From positions 1 to 64,000 of IMG/VR virus record IMGVR_UViG_3300035145_001308: a stretch of DNA of 64,000 nt. One strand, written 5' to 3'. The first letter of the stretch is position 1; every line of letters begins with the position of its first letter. Positions 52,700 to 60,885 of the stretch are shown here, piece by piece. Source of the stretch: a virus. The notes beneath the pieces were generated by a model. That model made no database searches, was not told where the DNA came from, and saw only the letters and a program-made list of their open reading frames with translations. The position numbers and the translations under genes were made by a program.

Positions 52700-53791
52700 A
52701 TGGCTACTAAGGCATTCGATCCTTCAAAGTTTCGAAACAGTTTAACAAAATCTATTAAAGGTATGAGTTCAGGGTTCAATGATCCACAAGATTGGATCAG
52801 CACAGGTAACTTTGCACTTAACTATTTACTTAGTGGAGACTTTAGAAAAGGTGTTCCATTAGGAAAAGTAAGCGTGTTTGCAGGCGAATCAGGTGCAGGC
52901 AAATCTTACATTGTGTCTGGTAATATTGTAAAGTCAGCACAAGAACAAGGTATTTTTGTTGTATTGATTGACAGTGAAAATGCACTTGATGAAAAGTGGC
53001 TACACGCATTAGGTGTAGAAACAACAGAAGACAAAATCCTAAAACTTAACATGGCAATGATTGATGATGTTGCTAAAACTATTTCAACATTTATGGATGA
53101 CTATCGTGCAATGGACGAAACAGACCGTCCTAAAGTGTTGTTTGTAGTTGATAGTTTAGGTATGCTTATGTCACCAACTGAAGTTAATCAGTTTGAAGCA
53201 GGTGATATGAAGGGTGATATGGGTCGTAAGGCCAAAGCACTGAAAGCATTGGTTACTAACTGTGTTAATATGTTTGGTTCACACAACGTAGGTATGGTTG
53301 TTACTAACCACACATACGCATCGCAAGATATGTTTGATCCAGACGACAAGATCTCAGGTGGTAGTGGTTTTATCTATGCAAGCTCGATGGTGGTTGCTAT
53401 GAAAAAGCTGAAACTAAAAGAAGATGCAGATGGTAACAAAACTAGCACTGTGAATGGTATTAGAGCAGCGTGTAAAGTTATGAAAACACGTTACGCAAAA
53501 CCGTTTGAAGGTGTACAAGTAAAAATCCCATACGAAACAGGTATGGATCCATATTCAGGTATGTTTGATTTGTTAGAAGCAAAAGGCTTACTTGAAAAAC
53601 AAGGTAACCGCTACAAGTATATTGATAGCAAAGGCGAAGAAACTCTAGAATATCGCAAGAACTGGACAGGTGACAAACTCGAAATGATCATGGCCGATTT
53701 ACCGGCAAAAGAAGAACAAATGGTAAATATCGCTAACGCAGACGAAGAAGCTGTGGTTGATCATGAAGAGGGACTTGCGATAAATGAATGA
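52700..53791 (+). CDS. uvsX: UvsX recombinase (RecA-like)
   Basis: 363 aa (T4: 391). ATP-dependent strand exchange, recombination-dependent replication. Walker A GESGAGKS at 62-69, Walker B KVLFVVDSLGML around 146-157, and VVTNHTYASQDMFDPDDKIS then GGSGFIYASSMVV as the L2-type segment. NYLLSGDFRKGVPLGK precedes the P-loop as in RecA. C-terminus is acidic. GGAGAAAAT before the ATG. Overlaps the next gene by 8 bp. Confidence 0.96.
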   Translation: MATKAFDPSKFRNSLTKSIKGMSSGFNDPQDWISTGNFALNYLLSGDFRKGVPLGKVSVFAGESGAGKSYIVSGNIVKSAQEQGIFVVLIDSENALDEKWLHALGVETTEDKILKLNMAMIDDVAKTISTFMDDYRAMDETDRPKVLFVVDSLGMLMSPTEVNQFEAGDMKGDMGRKAKALKALVTNCVNMFGSHNVGMVVTNHTYASQDMFDPDDKISGGSGFIYASSMVVAMKKLKLKEDADGNKTSTVNGIRAACKVMKTRYAKPFEGVQVKIPYETGMDPYSGMFDLLEAKGLLEKQGNRYKYIDSKGEETLEYRKNWTGDKLEMIMADLPAKEEQMVNIANADEEAVVDHEEGLAINE

Positions 53792-54011
53792 AGACTTTGT
53801 AGCCGATTTATGGAACTTGTTTAAAGAGTATCTAGACAAGAAACATACGGATATGGCAGCTGAAAGATTTGTTGACATGCTAGTTGATTACGGAATGACT
53901 GATGTTCAGTTACAAGAAATACTAGGACAAGATAAAATACTAGACGCTGCTATACAATATTACTTAGAAATGGATTCCGACGACGACGAAGATTATGATT
54001 GGGATGAGTAA
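53784..54011 (+). CDS. Small acidic protein between uvsX and uvsY
   Basis: 75 aa. A helical protein (EDFVADLWNLFKEYLDKKHT, AAERFVDMLVDYGMTD) with a very acidic tail (EMDSDDDEDYDWDE). I recall similar small proteins following uvsX in marine T4-like phages. A clamp- or polymerase-binding tail like that of gp33/gp55 is possible because such tails are short and acidic/hydrophobic, but I see no match to those proteins. Starts 8 bp inside uvsX and its stop overlaps the uvsY ATG. Confidence 0.65.
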   Translation: MNEDFVADLWNLFKEYLDKKHTDMAAERFVDMLVDYGMTDVQLQEILGQDKILDAAIQYYLEMDSDDDEDYDWDE

Positions 54012-54466
54012 TGGGTTGGTACAGCCGAGTAAGCAGAGATATTGGACAAATACCTTCTGCTGTACAATATTTTGAAAACGAACTTATTGAAGCAAAACGT
54101 GAATGTAATATCAGCGGTAGCATAGAAAAAGCTGCCGCTGCTATGCCTGGTATTGTTGAACACAGATTTAATCAGTTACAAGAACTTGAGGCAATCTTAG
54201 AGTATCTCAATATTGAACTAAGACGTTTGCGTAGTCAGTTTTTTAAGAAATATTTAGAAAACTATCAACGTGCATTAAGCAGTCGTGACGTAGAAAAATA
54301 TGTCGACGGCGAAGCAGATGTTGTTGATTATGAAAAGATTATAAACGAGTTTGCTCTAATACGTAACAAATGGTTAGGTGTGTTAAAAGCACTTGATCAA
54401 AAACAATGGCAACTAACTAATATTGTAAAACTACGAGTCGCAGGAATGGAAGATGCAAGTTTATGA
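54011..54466 (+). CDS. uvsY: UvsY recombination mediator
   Basis: 151 aa (T4 UvsY: 137). Helps UvsX displace gp32 from ssDNA. Helical throughout. LRRLRSQFFKKYLENYQRAL, SSRDVEKYVDGEADVVDYEK, FALIRNKWLGVLKALDQKQW and QLTNIVKLRVAGMEDASL fit the marine UvsY pattern (Y-Q-R-x-L-S-S-R-D-v-x-k-Y-x-d-G-E). Order gp32 - uvsX - uvsY supports it. Its stop overlaps the first glycan gene by 4 bp (ATGA). Confidence 0.85.
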   Translation: MGWYSRVSRDIGQIPSAVQYFENELIEAKRECNISGSIEKAAAAMPGIVEHRFNQLQELEAILEYLNIELRRLRSQFFKKYLENYQRALSSRDVEKYVDGEADVVDYEKIINEFALIRNKWLGVLKALDQKQWQLTNIVKLRVAGMEDASL

Positions 54467-55176
54467 GCATAACAATAGTTTCTACTTGGAGTGAAAAGAA
54501 CTATCAAGAATATGCAAAATACTTTTTAGAAAGTGCAAAAAAATACATTTCAGAAGATATAAATGTTCGGGTATATACTGATGTTCCTTATAAAGACTTA
54601 CCTGGACATTTTGAAAATCTACCATTAGAAGCAAGTTGTCCCGATTTAGTAGATTTTAAAAGACGTAACGAACATAGAAAACCTACAGGCAAAAAAGCAT
54701 TTATGCAAGATGCAGTAAGATTTGCACATAAAAGCTATGCCATTATACATGCAAGTAGAACTGTTGACACTGAACAGTTAATATGGTTAGATGCAGATAC
54801 AGAAATATTATGCCCATTAACAAGCGATTGGTTTAAATCTTTTTTACCAAAAAAATACTTTTGTGCATATCTAGGACGTGATAACAAATATAGCGAAACA
54901 GGATATCTACAGTTTAATCTGAAAAAAGCAAAATCATTTTTTGACAAATGGGATTGGTATTATAAGTCTGATGAAATATACAACTTACGTGCCCAGTTAG
55001 ATTGTCATGTTTTTGATGCTTGTTTAGAACATTTTCCAAAACTTAATGGACACAATATTAGTCCTCCTTGGACACAAAAAAGACATTTTGATATAGCATT
55101 TGAAAAATACATGTGCCATTATAAAGGCAGTGATAAAGAGAAACGAGATATATATTTTTGGAAAGCAACTAGATGA
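54463..55176 (+). CDS. Glycosyltransferase-like protein (GT-A)
   Basis: 237 aa. SITIVSTWSEKNYQEYAKYF at the N-terminus, NVRVYTDVP, FMQDAVRFAHKSYAI, and QLIWLDADTEILCPL at about residues 105-119 with a D-x-D (Asp110-Ala-Asp112). ETGYLQFNLKKAK and a DAQLDCHVFDA-type segment follow. This is the layout of small GT8/GT2-like enzymes. First gene of the glycan cassette; coupled to uvsY and to the epimerase by ATGA overlaps. Confidence 0.75.
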   Translation: MSITIVSTWSEKNYQEYAKYFLESAKKYISEDINVRVYTDVPYKDLPGHFENLPLEASCPDLVDFKRRNEHRKPTGKKAFMQDAVRFAHKSYAIIHASRTVDTEQLIWLDADTEILCPLTSDWFKSFLPKKYFCAYLGRDNKYSETGYLQFNLKKAKSFFDKWDWYYKSDEIYNLRAQLDCHVFDACLEHFPKLNGHNISPPWTQKRHFDIAFEKYMCHYKGSDKEKRDIYFWKATR

Positions 55177-56033
55177 AAACAATACTTACAGGACATAACG
55201 GATTTATTGGTGGTCATTATCATAGGTATTTGAAAGATAAAAATATCTCGCCTATTACTGTGGATAAAAGATCAGGACAGGATTTGTGTGATGTTAATAT
55301 TACAAACGATTTGCCTGATTGCGATGTTGTAATACACTTAGCAGCAACAAATGGCACAAAACTGTTTTACGAACAACCTACAGATGTGTGTTTTAACAAC
55401 ACACTTCCTACATTTAATCTTGTTGCTAGATATAGACACTCTAACACAAAGTTTGTATTCGCAAGCACATGCGAAATATTTTCAGGAGCAATAGATGCGG
55501 GTCATTACCATATTCCAACTGATGAGCAAGTACCAGTTATGTTTAACGACATTCTCAATCCGAGATGGAGTTATAGCGTTCCGAAAGCTGTCGGAGAAAA
55601 CCTAGTTGCAAACTGCGGATTGCCTTGGTTGATTATTAGATATTTTAATATATACGGTCCCGGACAAGTTGATCATTTTATAAGTGAGTTTGTAGAACGT
55701 TGTAAACAAGGCGAATATTATATCAAAGGCGATGACACTAGAAGTTTTTGCTATGTAGACGATGCTATTGAAATGACAGACCGTCTTGTTAATAATACAA
55801 ATAATAAAATAGTACACGTAGGTAATGATCAAGAAGTAAACATTAGTGTTGTTGCAAAACTTATAATGGGGTATATGGATATTAATCCTGCTAAACTGGA
55901 AGTTTTACCTGGTCCTAAAGGCAGTGCTAAACGCAGATGTCCTGATACTACACTTGTACAAACATTAACAGGTTTTTTAGATTATACACCGTTAGAAGTA
56001 GGTCTTAAAAAGACAGTGGAAAGTTTATTATGA
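55173..56033 (+). CDS. NAD-dependent epimerase/dehydratase (extended SDR)
   Basis: 286 aa. Glycine-rich TGHNGFIGGH at 6-15 binds NAD(P); the active-site Ser98 in FASTCEIF and Tyr134-x-x-x-Lys138 (YSVPK) are in place; RYFNIYGPGQ at 156-165 is typical of extended SDR enzymes that work on nucleotide sugars. Slightly shorter than most (300-340 aa). Likely makes or interconverts a UDP/GDP/dTDP sugar. Translationally coupled on both sides. Confidence 0.88.
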   Translation: MKTILTGHNGFIGGHYHRYLKDKNISPITVDKRSGQDLCDVNITNDLPDCDVVIHLAATNGTKLFYEQPTDVCFNNTLPTFNLVARYRHSNTKFVFASTCEIFSGAIDAGHYHIPTDEQVPVMFNDILNPRWSYSVPKAVGENLVANCGLPWLIIRYFNIYGPGQVDHFISEFVERCKQGEYYIKGDDTRSFCYVDDAIEMTDRLVNNTNNKIVHVGNDQEVNISVVAKLIMGYMDINPAKLEVLPGPKGSAKRRCPDTTLVQTLTGFLDYTPLEVGLKKTVESLL

Positions 56034-56824
56034 ATATAGGTATTATTGGTTTAGGTGCAGTAGGATCTGCTAACAGACATGGCTTTGTACAGTTAGGGCA
56101 CAGTGTTGTAGAACATGATATAAAACTAGATACAAAAATAAATGATGTATTAGATTGCGAAATATGTTTTTTATGCGTTCCTACTCCGCAAGCAGATGAT
56201 GGCAGTTGTGATACAAGTATTATTGAAAATGTAATCAAAGAACTAAACTTGTATAGTTACAAAGGTATAGTTGCAATACGCAGTACAGTTGTTCCAGGTT
56301 TTACACAACGCATGATTGACACTTATAAAAATCTTACAATATGTTTTGTGCCCGAGTTTTTGCGTGAACGTTGTGCAGAAGAAGATTTTATAAACAACCA
56401 TAAGTTGCTTGCTATTGGAACACATGATATTCAAGTATATAGGAAACTTGTACAAGCACATGGTAGTTATCCTGAACACACAGAACACCTTACACCAAAT
56501 GAAGCAGAAGTATTAAAGTATTATAACAATGTATATGCAGCATTGCGTGTAACATTTGCAAATGTAATGTATGAAGTTTGTGAAAAACTAGATTGTGATT
56601 ATACAACTATAAAAAATGCTTACATTAAAACAGGCAAAGCAAAAGACATGTATCTTGATGTTAATCCAAATTTACGTGGATACGGTGGTATGTGTTTACC
56701 AAAAGACACACAAGCAATAATGAGCTTACTAAACAAACTAGACTTAGATTATGATTTGATCGATAGTATTGATGCAGATAATCGCAAGTTCAAAAAAACA
56801 GTATTTAATGGCATGCGTGATTAA
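56030..56824 (+). CDS. UDP-glucose/GDP-mannose 6-dehydrogenase-like, short
   Basis: 264 aa versus about 390-430 for full enzymes. Rossmann GLGAVG at 7-12, CFLCVPTPQADDGSCD near 46-60, IRSTVVPGFT near 83, FVPEFLRE near 107 and the catalytic-Cys block GGMCLPKD near 219-226 are intact. The C-terminal UDP-binding domain is missing; the chain ends soon after the central helix. Known family enzymes oxidise the sugar C6 twice to a uronic acid. Whether the short form is active is open. Confidence 0.82.
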   Translation: MNIGIIGLGAVGSANRHGFVQLGHSVVEHDIKLDTKINDVLDCEICFLCVPTPQADDGSCDTSIIENVIKELNLYSYKGIVAIRSTVVPGFTQRMIDTYKNLTICFVPEFLRERCAEEDFINNHKLLAIGTHDIQVYRKLVQAHGSYPEHTEHLTPNEAEVLKYYNNVYAALRVTFANVMYEVCEKLDCDYTTIKNAYIKTGKAKDMYLDVNPNLRGYGGMCLPKDTQAIMSLLNKLDLDYDLIDSIDADNRKFKKTVFNGMRD

Positions 56825-56831
56825 ATAATGT

Positions 56832-57602
56832 ATGAGCAAAGTTATTCTAGTAACAGGTGGATTTGATCCATTACACAGTGGACATATTGAATATTTTAAA
56901 GCGGCAAAAGAACTAGGGCAACATTTAGTTGTCGGGGTTAATAGTGACGAATGGCTTGCCCGTAAAAAAGGTAAGCCTTTTATGCCCTTTACAGAACGTA
57001 CAGCAATCATAAAATCTTTAGAATGTGTTGACGAAGTTATTGGCTTTGACGATGCAGACGATAGTGCATGTGCTGCTATAGGACAAGTGTTAGCAACAAA
57101 AGGATCAAGCTGGAAACTTGTGTTTGCTAATGGCGGAGACAGAACAAAAACAAACAGTCCAGAACTTGATATATATGGTGATCATCCTGATGTTGAGTTT
57201 GCGTTTGGTGTAGGCGGCGAAGATAAAAAGAATAGCTCAAGCTGGATATTAAAAAACTGGGATAAACCAGTAACCAAACGTGCTTGGGGTGAATACAAAG
57301 TACTAGATAGCAACGGAGAATGGCAAGTCAAAGAACTTACATTTTATGAAGGCAAAGCACTTAGTGATCAAAGACATTTCAAACGCAGCGAACACTGGCA
57401 CGTTGTTGATGGTGTTATAGCAATGTTGCTTGAAGATAGAAAAGGCAACAAATACCAACAACTTCTTGTGCCTGGAGATAGTATTGATATTCCTACTGGT
57501 TATTGGCACAAAGCAATCAACATGGATAACAAAGCAGCCAAAGTAATAGAAGTTTGGATGGGTAAAGATTTAACTGAAGAAGATATTGAAAGAAGAGACT
57601 AA
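56832..57602 (+). CDS. Nucleotidyltransferase-cupin fusion
   Basis: 256 aa. N-terminal half: VTGGFDPLHSGHIEYFKAA (HSGH at 15-18) and KKGKPFMPFTERTAIIKSL are the HxGH cytidylyl/adenylyltransferase signature as in RfaE domain II and TagD, which activate a sugar- or polyol-phosphate with CTP or ATP. FGVGGEDKKNSSSWIL at about 118-133 ends this domain. C-terminal half (about 145-256) is a cupin: LSDQRHFKRSEHWHVVDGV, VPGDSIDIPTGYWHKAINM, like mannose-6-phosphate isomerase type II. A two-domain enzyme for making one activated sugar is likely. ATG follows TTAAATAATG, a late-like string. Ends TAATG with the next gene. Confidence 0.85.
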   Translation: MSKVILVTGGFDPLHSGHIEYFKAAKELGQHLVVGVNSDEWLARKKGKPFMPFTERTAIIKSLECVDEVIGFDDADDSACAAIGQVLATKGSSWKLVFANGGDRTKTNSPELDIYGDHPDVEFAFGVGGEDKKNSSSWILKNWDKPVTKRAWGEYKVLDSNGEWQVKELTFYEGKALSDQRHFKRSEHWHVVDGVIAMLLEDRKGNKYQQLLVPGDSIDIPTGYWHKAINMDNKAAKVIEVWMGKDLTEEDIERRD

Positions 57603-58276
57603 TGAAAGTATTTGTAGGATATGACACTAGAGAAGATATTGCTTATCAAGTGTGTAAGCACAGTATAATAAGCAAACAGCCAGCAGCTGATGTGCGTCCA
57701 TTAAAACAACAAGAGTTACGTGATGCAGGATGGTACAAACGTGATGTAGATAAACTTGCAAGCACTGAGTTTACATTTACACGTTTTCTAATACCAGAAC
57801 TCACAGATTTCAAAGGCTGGGCATTGTTTATGGATTGTGATATGATCCTTACTACAGATATTAAAGAACTTTTTGATCAAGCAGATGACAAGTATGCTGT
57901 AATGTGTGTGCAGCATGACTATACTCCAAAAGCAGGCATAAAAATGGATGGGCAAAAACAAACTATCTATCCACGCAAAAACTGGTCAAGTGTCATGTTG
58001 TTTAACTGTGGTCATCATGCTAATCGTAAAGTTACACAAAGTCTAGTTAACGATCCTGAAATCACTGGTGCATACTTACACAGGTTTAGTTGGCTTAACG
58101 ATTTTGAAATAGGAGAACTACATCACACATGGAACTATCTTGTTGGCGTATATGACGATATTGAAAAACCTAACCTTATACATTACACAGAAGGTGGTCC
58201 GTGGTTTGAAAACTATAGAGATTGTGAGTTTGCAGATTTATGGAAAGCAGAACTACAGGATATGATGAATGGCTAA
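57602..58276 (+). CDS. GT8-like glycosyltransferase
   Basis: 224 aa. MKVFVGYDTREDIAYQVC, TEFTFTRFLIPEL, WALFMDCDMILTTDIKELF (D-x-D at 78-80), NWSSVMLFNCGHH and HYTEGGPWFENY are the ordered motifs of this family of glycosyltransferases, frequent in marine phages. Overlaps the methyltransferase by 8 bp. Confidence 0.85.
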   Translation: MKVFVGYDTREDIAYQVCKHSIISKQPAADVRPLKQQELRDAGWYKRDVDKLASTEFTFTRFLIPELTDFKGWALFMDCDMILTTDIKELFDQADDKYAVMCVQHDYTPKAGIKMDGQKQTIYPRKNWSSVMLFNCGHHANRKVTQSLVNDPEITGAYLHRFSWLNDFEIGELHHTWNYLVGVYDDIEKPNLIHYTEGGPWFENYRDCEFADLWKAELQDMMNG

Positions 58277-59069
58277 AGACAAGCCTAAGTTTAGAATGCA
58301 CATAGAGTATCCTGATGGTACTGTACATAGAGGCAAAAAAGACTTTAGAGTTTGGACTGATCTTATTGGCATAAGTGATGTAGATTTTACAGGCAAACGT
58401 GTATTAGACATTGCCACAGACGAAGGTTGGTGGGCTTTTTGGACAGAAATGCGTGGCGCAGAATATGTAGAAGCAAGCGATGTAGAAAGAGGAGAAGATT
58501 ACGATTGGGGAAATAAAAAAGACTGGAACTGGATTAACGAACTAAATGCAAACAGAGGTGGACGAAATGTCTTCGATTTTCATCATAAAAATCTCAATAG
58601 TAAAGTTGTAGTTAAAAAAGAAAGCATATATCAAGCAGATGGAGAGTTTGATTGGATATTTGCACACGGTCTTATGTATCATCTACGCCATCCTTTATTA
58701 GCTATAGATAATATGTATCGAATATGTAAAGGTGTGTTTATATTTGAAACTATGGTAGATATTCATAATAATCCTATGGTAGCAGAAGCAAAGTTTTATA
58801 GAACAACAGAACTTGGACCAATATCAAACTGGACAGGTGCAACAACAGCATGTTATGCTAGTTATTTAAAAGATGCCGGATTTGAAGATGTATATTTTAC
58901 ACAAACAGGTACACCTCTAGGCACACCCAGACAACTCTTTATAGCTGTTAAAGATCCAATATACAATAGGTTGTTTTGGAAAAATAAAAACTTAACATAT
59001 TGTGACTCAAAATATTGGGATTATGTTTTTGAACAAACAAGATTTAATAGCAATGATAATATCGCATAA
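58269..59069 (+). CDS. Class I SAM-dependent methyltransferase
   Basis: 266 aa. Motif I RVLDIATDEGWWAFWTEM at 44-61, acidic ASDVERGEDYDW after strand 2, and DWIFAHGLMYHLRHPLLAID around 127-146, resembling the CmoB/tRNA-wobble methyltransferase and sugar O-methyltransferase groups. A late segment QTGTPLGTPRQLFIAVK is typical of glycan methyltransferases. Likely methylates a sugar of the cassette product. It overlaps the following sulfotransferase by 17 bp. Confidence 0.8.
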   Translation: MAKDKPKFRMHIEYPDGTVHRGKKDFRVWTDLIGISDVDFTGKRVLDIATDEGWWAFWTEMRGAEYVEASDVERGEDYDWGNKKDWNWINELNANRGGRNVFDFHHKNLNSKVVVKKESIYQADGEFDWIFAHGLMYHLRHPLLAIDNMYRICKGVFIFETMVDIHNNPMVAEAKFYRTTELGPISNWTGATTACYASYLKDAGFEDVYFTQTGTPLGTPRQLFIAVKDPIYNRLFWKNKNLTYCDSKYWDYVFEQTRFNSNDNIA

Positions 59070-59649
59070 ACATAAGTTTATATTTGTAAAAACTTTCAAA
59101 ACAGCAGGGTCTAGTATTGAAAACTATTTACAGAAGTACCTTGGCCCAAATGATATTATTAGAGGTAGTCAGTATGACAACACACCTTCGTTAAATGCTC
59201 CATCAAAAGGAAGACATGCATCAGTACAACAAATAAAAGAATGGTATCCAAATGATTGGAACGATGAATATTTTTCTTTTTGTGTTGAAAGAAATCCATG
59301 GAACGTAGCAGTTAGCTATTATTTCTATATGAAACATGCAGGCAGGATAAAATCACAAACATTTGATGAATGGATAAAAGTTGAAGATTTACAAAAACTG
59401 AATAACTACAAAAAATATACTATCAATAATAAAGTTGTAGTGAACAAAGTTTTAAAATATGAAAACTTAGAAAGTGATATTAATAATATACCTGTACCGT
59501 ATAATGGAGAATTAAAAACTATTTTTCTAAAGAAAGGGCATAGACCTTCCAAAGATTATAAAATACATTATACAGATGAAACAAGAAAGTTAATAGAAGA
59601 TAACTTTGCAGAAACAATAAGTATGTTTGGATACACGTATGAAGATTGA
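59053..59649 (+). CDS. Sulfotransferase family protein
   Basis: 198 aa from the ATG at 59053 (an earlier in-frame start lies deeper inside the preceding gene). Phosphosulfate-binding loop FVKTFKTAGSSIENYL at about 11-26 and CVERNPWNVAVSYYF at about 77-91 are the 5' and 3' PAPS-binding motifs of the Sulfotransfer_2 type. It would transfer sulfate from PAPS to a glycan hydroxyl. Small compared with most (220-300 aa). Overlaps the next ATG by 11 bp. Confidence 0.8.
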   Translation: MIISHKHKFIFVKTFKTAGSSIENYLQKYLGPNDIIRGSQYDNTPSLNAPSKGRHASVQQIKEWYPNDWNDEYFSFCVERNPWNVAVSYYFYMKHAGRIKSQTFDEWIKVEDLQKLNNYKKYTINNKVVVNKVLKYENLESDINNIPVPYNGELKTIFLKKGHRPSKDYKIHYTDETRKLIEDNFAETISMFGYTYED

Positions 59650-60112
59650 ATTTGGAGCAGGAGAAACACCAACAAAAACAGACTTTCTACAGCAAGATAT
59701 AAGAGCAGTAGAAGGTATTGATTTTGTGTGTGCTGCCTGGGATATAGATAAACATGTGAATTTGAACTCTGTAGACGAAATATTTTCAAGACATTTCTTT
59801 GAACATTTAACATTTAGACAAGGGGAATATTTGTTGGAAGTTTGGCACAAAATATTAAAGCCAGGAGGCAGAGTAGAAATGATGTTGCCAAATATGTTAT
59901 GCCATGTGCATCAATGGATAAATGGTGATCCAAGAGCAGCAGAAAATATATACGGACATCAACGAGGCGAGTTTGAAGATACATGGGATACACACAAAAG
60001 CGGATACGATGCATACAGTATGCAAGAACTAGTAGAAAGAAAAAACTTTGTTAGATATAAATCGTTTAACAAAGATAAAAGCAAACACTTACATGTAGAG
60101 TTTTATAAATGA
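59639..60112 (+). CDS. SAM-dependent methyltransferase-like (Methyltransf_11 type)
   Basis: 157 aa from the ATG at 59639, which begins MKIEFGAGETPTKTDFLQQD as motif I. SVDEIFSRHFFEHLTFRQGE corresponds to the x-x-lEHl post-motif and WHKILKPGGRVEMMLPN to motif III. Shorter than typical. Ends with a basic C-terminus. Overlaps the next gene by 4 bp (ATGA). Confidence 0.72.
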   Translation: MKIEFGAGETPTKTDFLQQDIRAVEGIDFVCAAWDIDKHVNLNSVDEIFSRHFFEHLTFRQGEYLLEVWHKILKPGGRVEMMLPNMLCHVHQWINGDPRAAENIYGHQRGEFEDTWDTHKSGYDAYSMQELVERKNFVRYKSFNKDKSKHLHVEFYK

Positions 60113-60885
60113 TTTGCCTTAGTAAAAATAAAAAAGATGTTTTTATAAACAGATTTGCAAAAGGATCTAATCTTCCTATACAAGATTATGACGAACCAAT
60201 ACCAGATGGTCCAATATTAATACGCAGTATTGCAAAAAAACTTTTGATAAGAGAACGTTGGAAAACAGGCAAACCTTTTTATTATATGGATAGTGGATAC
60301 TTTGGCAACTATAAATCAAGGGCTAATCCAAATGGCTGGAAGTTATGGCATCGTATTGTTAAGAATGATTTACAACACAGTGAAATAAAAGAACGTCCAG
60401 ATGATAGATGGAAACGTTTAGATATCGAACTGAAGTTTAATAACTATGGTGGTAGACATATATTACTTGTTTTACCAAGCGAAAAGCCATGTAAGTTTTA
60501 CGGCATTGACTTGGACGAATGGACAGAACAAACAATACACGAAATAAAAAGACATACTGATAGACCTATTGTGGTAAGAGCAAAAGGCACTAGAGGCGAA
60601 AGACTAAAAAATACAATATGGCAAGACTTGGAAAAATGTCATGCCATGGTTACATATCAAAGTATTGCAGCAGTTGAAAGTGTTATTGCAGGAGTGCCTG
60701 CTTTTACACTTGCACCGACAGCAGCAGACCCGGTGTGTGATAAAGATTTAACTAAACTAGAAAATCCTACTGTACAACATAAAGAAAAGCTACGTGCTTG
60801 GGCACATCATTTAGCATATGGACAGTTTCATACAGATGAGTTTCTAAATGGCAATGCATGGAGAATATTAAAAAATGAAAGTTGA
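60109..60885 (+). CDS. Tandem paralogue 1 of 4: capsule-type GT-B-like protein
   Basis: 258 aa. The C-terminal half shares a signature with the three following genes: TDRPIVVRAK (others have R-x-HP), CHAMVTYQSIAAVESVIAGVPAFTL, an LENPT turn, and AHHLAYGQFHTDEFLNGNAWR. This arrangement (strand-HP-..., V-x-TY-x-S, GiPVf, W...SGEAW) recalls capsular polysaccharide synthesis/export proteins (KpsS/Kdo-transferase-like, GT-B). This copy lacks the His-Pro pair. Part of the coupled operon. Confidence 0.6.
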   Translation: MICLSKNKKDVFINRFAKGSNLPIQDYDEPIPDGPILIRSIAKKLLIRERWKTGKPFYYMDSGYFGNYKSRANPNGWKLWHRIVKNDLQHSEIKERPDDRWKRLDIELKFNNYGGRHILLVLPSEKPCKFYGIDLDEWTEQTIHEIKRHTDRPIVVRAKGTRGERLKNTIWQDLEKCHAMVTYQSIAAVESVIAGVPAFTLAPTAADPVCDKDLTKLENPTVQHKEKLRAWAHHLAYGQFHTDEFLNGNAWRILKNES

